From Mesostigma viride (lineage: Eukaryota > Streptophyta > Mesostigmatophyceae > Mesostigmatales > Mesostigmataceae): a DNA stretch of 64,000 bases. Within the stretch, counting starts at the first letter, position 1. Each line of letters begins with the position of its first letter. The stretch is from NCBI GenBank assembly GCA_009746045.1, contig RPFO01000648.1:124001-188000 (forward strand), written 5' to 3'. Position numbers and translations under genes: made by a program. Below the pieces are notes generated by a model. The model saw only the letters and a list, made by a program, of their open reading frames with translations. It had not been told where the DNA came from and ran no database searches. Shown piece after piece: positions 51,583 through 62,708 of the stretch.

Positions 51583-53853
51583 TTACATTTCTTGTTTTGG
51601 GTCCATTGGAGTTCCTTCCCACCAAGAGAAACATTTATTTTACATTTTTGTGTGCTAGGCTTTATACTACGGACAGCCTATACCACACCTTCAAACTCAG
51701 TGCACATCATTATCAAGTTGGTTATTGTAGCACCATGCTGGGGGCCCAGCATACTCGAATACAAGGTGTTGGCCCTCTTATAGCAGCGTGGGTGGGTGGG
51801 TGGGTGGGTGGGTGGGTGGGTGGGTGGGTGGGTGGGTGGGTGGGTGGGTGGGTGGGTGGGTGGGTGGGTGGGTGGGTGGGTGGGTGGGTGGGTGGGTGGG
51901 TGGGTGGGTGGGTGGGTGGGTGGGTGGGTGGGTGGGTGGGAGCTGAAAAGAGGCCTCCCCACGTCCCCTACACCACTCTAAGTACTGACTATCATTCACT
52001 TTGCGCCACGCAGCCTGCCGGCTGGTGCAGGTACAAGGTGTAGTGACTGCCCATCACAGTTGCGCTACGCCTGGCGGTTGGCGCAGGTACAAGGTCTAGG
52101 GACGTATGTTACAAGCTTCCTAGGCCTACACTTCGGAACCACACTCAGCCTCGGTACAAAAAGGGCCGGCCGGTGCAGTACCCTCATGACAAGCGCTTGT
52201 TTTACGCTACCTACGGCAGGTCGGTCCCCTTTGAGCCCGTCCACGCGTCATATATAAAATGAGCGAAGCTCAACAATACATTTCTTGTTTTTGGTCAACT
52301 GGAGTTCCTTCCCGCCAAGAGAAACATTTATTTTACATTTTTGTGTGCTAGGCTTTATATGGACAGCCTATACCACACCTTCAAAATCAGTGCACATCAT
52401 TATCAAGTTGGTTATTGTAGCACCATGCTGGAGGCCCAGCATACTCGAACACAAGGTGTTGCCCCCACACCTCCTACCTGGTCACCAAGGTTGTCGCCAG
52501 CCTTGGTGCCGAGTTTCTTTCCGCCCATGGCCCCCCTCCTGCACGCTGCCGCGGCTGTACTGCCGCCCCCGTGTGGCCGCTACGGTTTCCCGGCGGACGC
52601 AGGGCGGCACCCATGTCGTTCCCCCCGTTAGGGGGGCGGTTTCCAGCGGCTGCTCATTAGGCCTGACGCCGCCGGACCGTCTCTCACAAGCCCAGGACCC
52701 ATAACCAGCCCCACCCCCAAGGCTGGGATTTCCCGGCATTGAAGCCATTGTGGCGATAGGCCCTCTACCCTACCAAGGCGTTGGCTTGGAAACTGCTTTG
52801 CCAAAGCCCCGACCAGGGCTTGTGCTTTGGTAGGAAAATTTTATGGCATAGATATGCCCGCCTTGCTGAACCGAACTCTTTATTGCCTTTCCTATTATGC
52901 ATCATACAGGATAAAAACAAAGGCGATAAAACAGCCAGAATTTCAGCCCCGCCAGGCGACCATTCTTTGCTGAAAAACTGGGCAGTGATGAAGAGCGCGC
53001 TCCTCCCACCAACATTTGCTCCAGCCCCGCATCCTCCCCGAAACTCCCGTCTGGCCACAGGCCGAAAGATCAGGTCCGCTGTCAGGCTCTTGGCAGTTAT
53101 GGGCTCCCCTGGCACCCCGCGCTAGACATCTCCACGTTAAAGGCAGATTCGCCTCCACCTGTGATTCTTTCCACCGTAGCCGCTGGCCTTGGCCTGTATG
53201 GCTCCTTCCCTGCATTGTCCGACTTAAAACGCAGCTCCCCCAGTGTCAGGAAGCTGCTTGCCGCACCCAGGGGTAGAGGGGACTCGTCAGTGGGTCCGGC
53301 GCCGGAAATCACACCCTTTTACTCAAATCGTAGAACCCCACCACCAACAACCATTACGGTGGCCTGTAATGGTTGGTGGCGAACATAAAGAAATTTATTC
53401 TAGGCCTCTCCACGCCCGGAGAGGCCGATAGCATCGTCTTACATCAGCGCAGCCGCCATAGCGGCCAGCCGACCTTGCCAGCAAATGCTGGGATAAAGTT
53501 GCGAAGCTGAAAAGAGGCCTCCCTACGTCCCCTACACCACTCTAACACCACATCTCTCACTGACTATCATTCACATTGCGCCACGCAGGCCTGCCGGCTG
53601 GCGCAGGTTCAAGGTGTAGTGACTGCCCATCACAGTTGCGCCACGCCTGGCGGCTGGCGCAGGTACAAGGTCTATTGACGTACGTTACAAGCTACCTAGG
53701 CCTGCACTCCGGAACCACACTCAGCCTTGGTACAAAAAGGGCCGGCCGGTGCAGTACCCTCGTGACAAGCGCTAGTTTTACGCTACCTACGGCAGGTCGG
53801 TGCCCTTTGAGCCCGTCCACGCGTCATATATAAAATGAGCGAAGCTCAACAAT
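51583..53853 (+). mobile_element. Split-repeat element epsilon, copy 2 (complete)
   Basis: L1 51584-51776, (GGGT)n 51788-51940, G1 51941-52277, L2 52278-52467, internal 52468-53504, G2 53505-53853. L starts with a CATTTCTTGTTTT motif and G ends GAGCGAAGCTCAACAAT. The order L-G-L-internal-G is the same split direct repeat as alpha, beta and gamma. It interrupts the P leader of the third ankyrin module cleanly (AATCTAAGCA ... AGTATACTAGC rejoin when removed). No coding region was recognised. The minus-strand 116-codon frame at 52765-53115 also exists, broken, in copy 1. Confidence 0.75.
51788..51940. repeat. (GGGT)n microsatellite
   Basis: About 150 bases of perfect GGGT at the position homologous to the (CCCA)n tract of epsilon copy 1, between segments L and G. 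Confidence 0.95.
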
Positions 53854-53959
53854 TATAAGTATACTAGCGCCAAGTCGGGAAAGCCCCACGCAAAATCCCA
53901 TGTTTGCCAGGTGCCACATAAGTCTACTACAATAGCTGCCATGAACGGTCTTCTGCAGA

Positions 53960-54680
53960 AAGAACTTAATTGGCCCGTGTATATGGCGCGTTGACAACCC
54001 GTTCATCTGTTTTATGTATACTGGTGAAGTATATCAACAAGGTGTTGGCATCCCCATCATGGGCACCAACTGTGCAGCAGGGCTCCTCGCAAACCTGTAT
54101 CTATGCACTTATGAGCTTGCATTCATGGAGAACCTCATTGCCCCGAACGACGAACCTGTACTCATCAAGCGTTTTCTTGACACATGTCGCTACATGTTGA
54201 TGATGTCATCGCTTTCGACAACCCTGATTTTGAAGCCCATTTGATTAAATAGAAACTGGTCTCCCTGGCATCTACCTAAAGGCATTTTTCTGAGACAATT
54301 AAAAGCTCACCGGTAGGCCTCTGAGGTTACTCGTTGCCATTGTTAGATCTTATAACATTACACATAATAAGTAGGGCTGGCGCACTGATCCTAAATACCA
54401 GCAAATTCCGCTTATTGGCTCCCCGGTATGTATTCATATAGTCTCCTTTCACATACCGCAAAATACGGTAAACATTGTTATCAGCCAGCTGCACCGTTTC
54501 TCGCGCCTTTGCTCTAATATCGTATTGACTTCATGCAGGCCCTTGTTGCATGATGCATCGTTTGGTCCTCAAAGACAATGACCGCGACACTATGCTCCGT
54601 CAAGTCCGCTGCTTTTTCCCGCTGGCTGCGCCACCCATGGATGCACATCAGTTCGGTGCTTTTCCTTTGAACAATTAAGC
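53960..54680 (+). pseudogene. Reverse-transcriptase fragment of another type
   Basis: Reads VGIPIMGTNCAAGLLANLYL then CTYELAFMENLIAPN, matching the RT motif usually seen as GIPMGTNCAPLLADLFLYSYE. After a small shift, VDDVIAFDNPDFEAHLIK gives the catalytic DD (about 54200). A weaker continuation near 54550-54640 reads LVLKDNDRDTMLRQVRCFFP. The RT belongs to neither the LINE, copia nor YR elements of this window. Penelope-like or an uncharacterised retroelement are candidates. It lies in the third ankyrin module and is dead. Confidence 0.6.
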
Positions 54681-54689
54681 TCTATCAAC

Positions 54690-55200
54690 AGGTCATGTCT
54701 CGCCTCGATCCTACAGTACCTATGCGCATCTGAACCACAGACTGTCTGGTGCCTGATCTGCTTTCAATGTCGATTTCCACATCAATGTGTGCGCCAGTTT
54801 TTTCCAGCCGCCGCCACATGGCGTCTTTTCCGGCAGTACTGTCCGTGCCGCAGGCTGTTGGCTCCTGCTGACCGTTGTACCGTGCTGCGATATCTTGTAT
54901 TTGTCTTTGCATGCTGCACATGTGCAGCTTTTCTTGGACATTTGGAAGCATGGCCTTAGGCTGACGTAATGACTGGCATGACCTATTGATGGTAGCTCCA
55001 TTGACTGGGTGATTCCTCGTGTTAAAAGGGGTACACATTTTCATTGCTCGGGCAATTCCTCGTGTTCAAATGGTGGGAGAGCGATAATGCAGGAGTGGTG
55101 CTTACAACTGGACACTCCCATGGCCGCTAGGAACAACTGCCCTGATCACGCGGCCTTGCGGTTGTTTTTGGCAATACTGTATAGGTCTCGATGAACGTTA
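54690..55200. other. Spacer with no recognised gene
   Basis: Possibly further remnant of the adjacent RT element. Short frames on both strands lack motifs. Confidence 0.35.
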
Positions 55201-55706
55201 GCCAGCCATAATTTTTGTCCACGGCTACAAAAATTTAGCTCCATTCCTTTCCATCATCCTGCATGAACGACTCGACAAACACGGAAAAGATAACAGCAGG
55301 CTCGACTGACCAATTGGTCCGGATTCTTCCAGACTTCTGACCTGCGATGCTTGTCTCTTTGATATATAGCGGAACAGCGAATTCGAAATGGCCTGCCATA
55401 TGTGCTGCATAGCCACCTGCACAACTATACGTCACCCCCCGCCCCAGGTGCGCATGCATGCCTTGCTATTTAAGGTGGCCCTTATCTCATTTAACTGCAA
55501 GTTGCAGATAAAATATGGCAGCGTATAATTGCTACTGTCCCGTTTCAGCCCAAAGGGAATGCTAAGCTGCATATCGAGTGGGCATCCGCACGTCACTGCC
55601 AGGCCATCCATGCAAATGGAGTGGGACGGCTTTGCATGACAAGCAGAAAGCACCCGATTGCTTCTTGAATGCAGCTTCCTACACGTAGCCAAGGCCAGGC
55701 ACTTAC

Positions 55707-55808
55707 ATTTTCCTTGATGTCCAGGCTCATCCGCTTGTCCTCCACAAGGAACTTGACCACCTCCAGGTGGCCACTCCAAGCAGCCCAGTGGAGCGCATTG
55801 CTCCCGTC
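55707..55808 (-). CDS. Ankyrin exon U4 (102 nt)
   Basis: Acceptor GAAACAG, donor GTAAGTG, phase 0-0. Encodes DGSNALHWAAWSGHLEVVKF then LVEDKRMSLDIKEN. The best match to the ankyrin consensus in the locus. Confidence 0.87.
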
Positions 55809-55922
55809 CTGTTTCAATCACACAATTAAGGGCCGGAAGGCACGCCACCGAAACGGCAACTGTCAGAATGCCATTGAGCACTAGGCAAAAGCTTGGGAGC
55901 GTTAACACAAATAATAGTATTC

Positions 55923-57844
55923 AAACAATAAGTGGAAGCATACATGTGACACTAATTGACATGCCCGGAGGCACGCCGTTCAAGGCCCTTCATGAAGTAC
56001 GTTGCCCTAGAGGCAACCAAGACAAGGGTGGGTGGGTGGGGAGCAAAGAAAGAGGCCGACAAAACCAGCCAGAGCGGCTTTTAGTCGCAAAACCTCCCTT
56101 ATCCCTAGCTAACTGACGTCATTAAACCCTTATGTTTAGTGGATGCTAGTAAGACGCTAACCGTACAGACCGGGGGTAGAATATCCCGAATCTGCACGGC
56201 TAGTATTAAATAATGCGTAGGTTGTTCTTTTCAGGGGCACTGCACCTCACGCCCCGTTCCGCCCGGGTATAATCAACCCAAGCGCGGAACGCACATTTTA
56301 TTTAATTCATTTTTCAACCATGCACTATATTGCATCTACTAATCACAAAAGCTCTAGCCAAACAGCTACGAGTAAACACTGCGACCTATAAGCCGCTCAT
56401 CCAGCGGCCTCTTGTTCCCGCATTCACGTATAGAAGAAACTCCGTTCAAAGAACCCCGATTCATGTCCCACGTAGCTCCCACAAAAACCAGCATCTTCAT
56501 TAAAACAATAAGTGGAAGCATACATGTGACACTAATTGACATGCCCGGAGGCACGCCGTTCAAGGCCCTTCATGAAGTACGTTGCCCAATCACCCCCGCC
56601 CTGGCTTTCCCTTGAAGCCGCACTCCACCTTGCTTGTTGTCACAAGTGACCGCCCTGCCGCAAAACGGGAGCCCCCCACATCGGGAGGCGTGTGCCCGGC
56701 GGCTGTGGATGCATGGCCAGGCCCAAAAAGGCCCAGCGCATTTGCACTGCGATTGCGCACGGCCAGCCTATCATGACCCCTCTCGGGGCCCCGAGTCGGT
56801 ACCGCTATGGCCGTCTCCCCATAGACCCGGGGTGCTTCGAGAAAAAACGTGGACCTAGCCCAGGCCCCGCCAGCCCGGATGCCCGAGGCCACAGCCCCAG
56901 GCACCTGGCTGAACGAGAGTCCGTTCAGCCAAGACCGCATTCCCCCCCGAGGTTTCTATGCGTGGGGAAAAAATTTCTAGCTTAGACGCTTTTCCCATCG
57001 CCGTCCCCAGCCCCAACCACCCCCCCCTCGGCGGAAGGCAATTGCAAAGTTTGCTGGCCAGCAGCAATTTCCGAAGAAAAAGCCGCAGGCCGCGGACCGA
57101 GACACGGGTCGCCAGTGCCAGCCATCCGGCTCCAACCCGGGGTGCAAGCATCCCCAGGTACGGAGCACCAGCTCGCGCACTGGGCCGACCAAGCGACAGT
57201 TGAGCACCTGTCACGGCATCCGGCCCACCAAAGACCCCAAGCTGGGGAAAAGGTGCGGACCGGAGGTAATCTTTTTCTTTTCTTTTAGTTAACCGGGCGA
57301 GGAACTACGCCTGGCCGGTTAACAACTGGAAGTCTCACCACTGGCCAAGTGGCCAGTGCAACCAGTGCTTTTGGGATTTTGCTCCGCAGCACCCATAGCT
57401 GCGGCTGCCGCCGCAACGACAACGAGCAAAGAAAGAGGCCGACAAAACCAGCCAGAGCGGCTTTTAGTCGCAAAACCTCCCTTATCCCTAGCTAACTGAC
57501 GTCATTAAACCCTTATGTTTAGTGGATGCTAGTAAGACGCTAACCGTACAGACCGGGGGTAGAATATCCCGAATCTGCACGGCTAGTATTAAATAATGCG
57601 TAGGTTGTTCTTTTCAGGGGCACTGCACCTCACGCCCCGTTCCGCCCGGGTATAATCAACCCAAGCGCGGAACGCACATTTTATTTAATTCATTTTTCAA
57701 CCATGCACTATATTGCATCTACTAATCACAAAAGCTCTAGCCAAACAGCTACGAGTAAACACTGCGACCTATAAGCCGCTCATCCAGCGGCCTCTTGTTC
57801 CCGCATTCACGTATAGAAGAAACTCCGTTCAAAGAACCCCGATT
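55923..57844 (-). mobile_element. Split-repeat element gamma (H-T-H-internal-T)
   Basis: H1 55923-56007 (left end lost), G-rich stretch 56024-56040, T1 56041-56461, H2 56463-56587, internal 56588-57423, T2 57424-57844. T1 and T2 are each 421 bp and look identical. The H copies match over 85 bases (AAACAATAAGTGGAAGCATA...). T ends TTCAAAGAACCCCGATT. Internal sequence is GC-rich with no recognised protein. It separates ankyrin exon U4 from D3. Confidence 0.82.
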
Positions 57845-57885
57845 ACTCGAATGCAGCTTCCCAATGAAGCCCACCTTCAAATGAC

Positions 57886-57992
57886 GTTATCCTTGCATGG
57901 CATCCAGGCCCATCCCCTTTGCCCTCCACCAAGTATGTATCTGACCAGCTCCACACATGGCTGTAGTAAGCAGCGTTGAGGAGCGCTCCTTT
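57886..57992 (-). pseudogene. Degenerate ankyrin exon D3
   Basis: Acceptor CTGGCAG kept, donor GTCATT, 107 nt. Same D type as D1/D2 but independently diverged. Confidence 0.55.
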
Positions 57993-58401
57993 CTGCCAGC
58001 GCTTTTTCCCCAAAGGAAAATCCTGCCATGCAGTCACTGGCAGCGCAACGTGAGCAGCATTCACAGGCCGATTAACGCCAAGGCAGCAAAAGAACAACCG
58101 AATGCCATATAGCAAGCACATGCGAGAATATTCCTAAAAGAAGGGTTTGATCCTAGCTCCAATAAAAAAATCATACGCTTAAAGCAGCCTTGCTCCATAC
58201 TTTTCGCCTCTCCGAAAATCTCGCTGCTAGTCACCAAATCAAAGCAGCCGAGAGGGACCCTGGGTGTGCCTGGTTACATGTAGCGCGGAGCCAGGTGGGG
58301 CGCCAGGTTTTGTGGCTATACTGGCAAGTCCAAGTACTATAGCACTGTGTCGGGAAAGCACACACGCAAATTTCCATGTTTGCCATGCCATATAACCACT
58401 T

Positions 58402-59612
58402 AAGATCGCTAAGCTCCCAAAAAGACCACCATTTGATTGAACACAGTAAGTGGAGCCCTGCCACGAATGCAGCTGTTAACAGTGGCCTTAAGGTTTCTCA
58501 ATCCGCACGCGGAAGCAAGAAGCCTACAGGGTGGGAGGTAGGGAAAAGCTATGTCCATTGCGCATCATTGCCAGCCTTGCTTGCTTAATAAGGCATGGTC
58601 CGCCGACACACAAGCTGACATCATCCTAAAGTAAGTTACACCGGCATGCGTCACACGCCGGACTGAGCAGACTGTGCTGATAACGCCACTACAAATAACG
58701 TGGCCACGCACCCCCAGGCTAGTGCGTTAACCGTACAGGTAGTCGTACAAGGTTCTCAAGTCTGACAAACATAAAACTCGGCCATCGTCCTCTTGGGCAG
58801 GTCCGAGTCCACTATACAATAATTAATCACGACTTTCTAAAAATACAAAATCAGTCAAAGATTCGTTAAGCAACCAGCTCACCCTACAGGTCCTCAGCTA
58901 ATCTCACCCGGTGCAACCAAATACGAATCTTTGCAAGCAAGTTGTATAAAACCTACAATTAACTTTCTCGGACCACTAATTGATAGCCACCGACCCTTAT
59001 AAACCAACGAGTCACCCGAGGAAAATTCAGGCGAGCATGAAACCCTTTGCACAAATCGACTTCGTCAGCCCATGTCGCAGACAGCCTTCCACATGCAGGC
59101 CAAGGCATAGCGGCCCTATCTTTCCCGCATGCGTTAATTAAACTATTTTCAGAGAAAACCGATTAAGATCACTAAGCTCCCAAGAAACCCAGCATTTGAT
59201 TGAAGTGAAGCCCAGTGCCACAAATGCAGCAGTTAACAGTGGCCTTAAGGTTTCTCAATCCGCACGCGGAAGCAAGAAGCCTCCACCCCATTCCCCCCCC
59301 CTGGCGCCAACCCCATTGCGCCGATTAATCTCATGACCACCGTGTGCGAAAGAGTGTGCCGCAACATCTTCAATGGTGACTCAGCCCGCGCTAGGCTATA
59401 TTAACCCCCGCAGGGGCCTGCTGGTTACAATGCCACACAAGTCGGTGACCACCACAAAAGCAAGCCCCCAAAAGGAGCCAGCATTTCGCAATGCCGGCAT
59501 TATCCAAAAAGGAAAGAGGTTTTACGTCACAATGATAGACTGAGCTGCGCAGCACCTGTGTTGAGACGAAAAAAGGAACGACAAAGGTCTGGCGTTGCCT
59601 CGCCTCCGTAAG
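58402..59612 (-). mobile_element. Split-repeat element alpha-2 (H-T-H-internal, right T missing)
   Basis: H1 58402-58529, G-rich 58530-58548 (GGTGGGAGGTAGGGAAAAG), T1 58557-59164, H2 59165-59284, internal 59285-59612. Homologous to alpha-1 throughout. The internal part stops at GCCTCGCCTCC, after which the sequence differs from alpha-1 and no second T follows. Confidence 0.75.
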
Positions 59613-60124
59613 ACGTGTCAAAAGTTGTACCAGTTCTGTGCCACAGGCTCGCATGTTTATTTGCTATGGCTGAAATGTTTTAATTCGTTCGATAGATTTC
59701 TGGCCTAGCCATATATGGCCGTGGACATAGTGTGATTGTTTTACGGAATATTTTCACTAGAAATGTGTGAGTTACGCCGAGCCCTAGTGGTACGGTGCGG
59801 AATTTGTAATTTACGCCTTGACTGTGAATTTGTACCAAGTCCGGCGCTTGTGTGTGGCGCCGCGCCGCGCCAAATTTGGTCCGGAGCCAAATTTACCAAA
59901 GTTGAGCCTTGCAGCTTGTGAGCCGCGCCTTAGGAACGAAGTCTAATATAAGTGACGAGTACTTTGGCGCCGGTGCTGCTCCCTTGACATAGGCTAGCCA
60001 TGTGCATGACCCATGTGCATGTGAAAATGCATCCGATGCCTAGTGATGCGCCGCCACCTATCGGACGGCTAATATTACATGTGTGTCGTGACCTGCTGTA
60101 GAGCAGTGTAGCATTTAGTCCTTT
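59613..60124. other. Spacer between alpha-2 and beta
   Basis: About 510 bases with no recognised gene. Contains GGCGCCGCGCCGCGCC near 59858 and a repeated CCATGTGCATG (near 60000). Confidence 0.4.
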
Positions 60125-62268
60125 ATGACACTTGAGCTCCCAAGAAAACCAGCATTTGATTGAAAACAATGAGTAGAGCCCCTGCCAAATTAAGGCAGGT
60201 TTAAGTAGTCATCTCGTCTCCCTCGCATGCAGGAGCAAGAGCCTCCCAAGGGTGGGATGGGTGGGAAGAAACAATTACGGGTCACAACCCGCCGACCATG
60301 CCTATCAAGCCTACCGTCAAAATGGAAAACGGCAAAACCAGAAATATCCTAACGCTGACAATTTAACAATTCAGCCAGCCAGCTCATCTGTCACACGTCT
60401 GAGCTGTCAGGCCATGTGTACTCTTCGAATGCAACCCTGAACACACTACCCAACCAAGCAGCACACCAATCAATTGGTGAGTGCTGGTTACTTCAGATTT
60501 TATTACAGCTTTTTTACGCAACTTCCGTCAGCATTCCACACATGGCCGGCCGTTCAAACAAACGGCGCCTGACTTACAAAAGGCAAAGCTAGTTGCCAGT
60601 AGGATTCCCCGGTAAACAACAAGTCGTCCCCATTCGTCTAACAAGCCTCTCTGCATGTACAGCCACAAGGTTGTGGCGGCCCTTTCTTTCCCGCATTCTG
60701 TTTAATAAACTATTTTCAGAGAAATCCGATTATGACACTTGAGCTCCCAAGAAAACCAGCATTTGATTGAAAACAATGAGTAGAGCCCCTGCCAAAGGCA
60801 GGTTTAAGTAGTCATCTCGTCTCCCTCGCATGCAGGAGCAAGAGCCCCCCGATCCACCCCAGTCCCTGGCGCCATTGCCCTCCTCCCCCGCACTGTCGCC
60901 GTTCAGGAAACAAAACTTGATAGGATCACTGTTGCCCCAATAACAGTGAACAAAGAAAAGAAGAAGAATCCCCCCCCCTCTTCCAGGCAGCCTCGAGGGT
61001 AGCCGCTTCCATAAAAGACCACAAAGTGGGGCGTGTCGCAACATCTCCTTCATGGCGACTCAGCCCGCACAAGGCTATAATAACCCCCTAAGGGGCCCGA
61101 CGATAAAAGGTTAGCGAATCCGCGGAGCCGCCTCAGCAAAATATTATTCCAGATAAAAACCCAGAAAATTCGCATTCCGACGCCACCAGGGTTTGAACCG
61201 CTACCTGCCGGGTGCTGAGCAGGGAGAGACGACAAGGCCAGGCACTGCCACTGCCAGCCGAGACGCCTTTCCGATACTCGGTTCCTTTTGTGGGAATTTT
61301 GCAAATATATTTTCTTCCGGAACGCAAGAAATTAGCCGGCCGCGCGTCACCCTTATATCCCTCGCTGGCCCATAACAAAAAAGGGCCGCGCACCAAGCCG
61401 AAGGCAGCGCCATGCAGCGCCCTAGGCTGTGGGCCGCTGACTGACTACCAGCGCAGTCTCATGGAATCCAAATTAATCTATTGACCTTCGCACAGTTTCC
61501 GCATTAGCTGCGGACTTCTTAGTCGACATGATTGGCTCCGCTGCTGGAATTACCAGCAGCCGGGGCGGGGCGCCCAGCCCACTTTCTATGACCACCGAGA
61601 CGCTGCCCAGCAAGGTGCCAACCAGAACCACTTGGCACATTGGTAACGCGAAATTTCCGTTCCGTTCAAACCGCCCCTACCTGCCGTGAAGTCGCAAAGC
61701 CCGCGACTTCATAGCAGGCAAGGACGGGGTCTTTGCCTAATTTTCTTTAGCCCCGCCGCCATAGCAGCGAGGCCGCTCATACTGCTTCAGTGAGCACATT
61801 CAAAGAAACAATTACGGGTCACAACCCGCCGACCATGCTTATCAAGCCTACCGTCAAAATGGAAAACGGCAAAACCAGAAATATCCTAACGCTGACAATT
61901 TAATAATTCAGCCAGCCAGCTCATCTGTCACACGTCTGAGCTGTCAGGCCATGTGTACTCTTCGAATGCAACCCTGAACACACTACCCAACCAAGCAGCA
62001 CACCAATCAATTGGTGAGTGCTGGTTACATCAGATTTTATTACAGCTTTTTTACGCAACTTCCGTCAGCATTCCACACATGGCCGGCCGTTCAAACAAAC
62101 GGCGCCTGACTTACAAAAGGCAAAGCTAGTTGCCAGTAGGATTCCCCGGTAAACAACAAGTCGTCCCCATTCGTCTAACAAGCCTCTCTGCATGTACAGC
62201 CACAAGGTTGTGGCGGCCTTTTCTTTCCCGCATTCTGTTTAATAAACTATTTTCAGAGAAATCCGATT
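60125..62268 (-). mobile_element. Split-repeat element beta (complete H-T-H-internal-T)
   Basis: H1 60125-60246, G-rich stretch (GGGTGGGATGGGTGGGAAG), T1 60266-60731, H2 60732-60846, internal 60847-61802, T2 61803-62268. T1 and T2 are both 466 bp and differ at about four positions. The H copies differ mainly by a 4-base gain. H starts ATGACACTTGAGCTCCCAAG and T ends TTTTCAGAGAAATCCGATT. The internal region has no recognised protein. The nearly identical repeats suggest a recent insertion. Confidence 0.88.
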
Positions 62269-62372
62269 GTTTTTGCTCCTTTGTGTTACCAAGCCAAGTG
62301 ACCTAAATGGCTGTCCCCTAGCCATGGTGGACGCCTATAATATTGATGTCTAATTAACGAATGGAATGTTAA

Positions 62373-62704
62373 ACATTAATTCCTAACGTGAGAGACATTA
62401 ATCAAGCACTAGGCTCAGGGAAAGATCAGGTTTCCTCCAATACCTGGTTATTTTGACATGGTATCGAGTTACAAAGTTGAATTCCGTTTTTGACCTTGGT
62501 GGGGTCAAGGAAGGCGGTTTTGGAAGCAAAAAAGGACCTAGAGGTGGTTACCAAACCTTTGGGCAAGTTTTGCCATCCTGAGAGCTAGGTTTTGGGCTCC
62601 AGATATCAAGTTTTGGACTGTGTAAATAACCAGGTATTGGAGGAAACCTGATCTTTCCCTGAGCCTAGCGCTTGATGAATGTCTCTCACGTTAGGAATTA
62701 ATGT
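62373..62704. mobile_element. Palindromic TTAA-flanked miniature element
   Basis: 332 bp with ~85-base imperfect inverted repeats starting ACATTAATTCCTAACGTG and ending CACGTTAGGAATTAATGT, with TTAA on each side (62369-62372 and 62705-62708). The right TTAA is also the left target of piggyBac-like copy d, so the two elements abut. Termini do not begin with CCC, so its superfamily is open. Confidence 0.85.
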
Positions 62705-62708
62705 TTAA

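Larger units (their letters stand above)
49270..58400 (-). other. Ankyrin locus made of duplicated exon modules
   Basis: Minus-strand locus of repeated modules, each with a leader sequence (P, with CAAATCAAAGCAGC and GTCGGGAAAGCCCC), an ankyrin exon (U) with its downstream intron (GGATGGCCTGGCAGTG...CCCTTTGGGCTGAAAC), and a degenerate exon (D). Plus order: U1, U2, D1; P, U3, D2; P (split by epsilon-2), RT fragment, U4, gamma, D3; P, alpha-2. D1 and D2 sit in near-identical ~230-bp segments 1121 bases apart. Neither a convincing first exon nor a last exon was found, so gene ends are unknown. Ankyrin repeats are protein-binding scaffolds; the partner is unknown. Confidence 0.6.

Noticed and set aside
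52765-53115. 116-codon minus-strand frame in epsilon internal region as a conserved protein
   Set aside because: In the other epsilon copy the same stretch is broken and disrupted by a piggyBac-like fragment; no motif is recognised.
61180-61210. tRNA T-arm/B-box-like GGTTCAAACCC on the minus strand
   Set aside because: No matching A box, acceptor or anticodon stem could be built at the right distance, so neither a tRNA nor a tRNA-derived SINE is supported.
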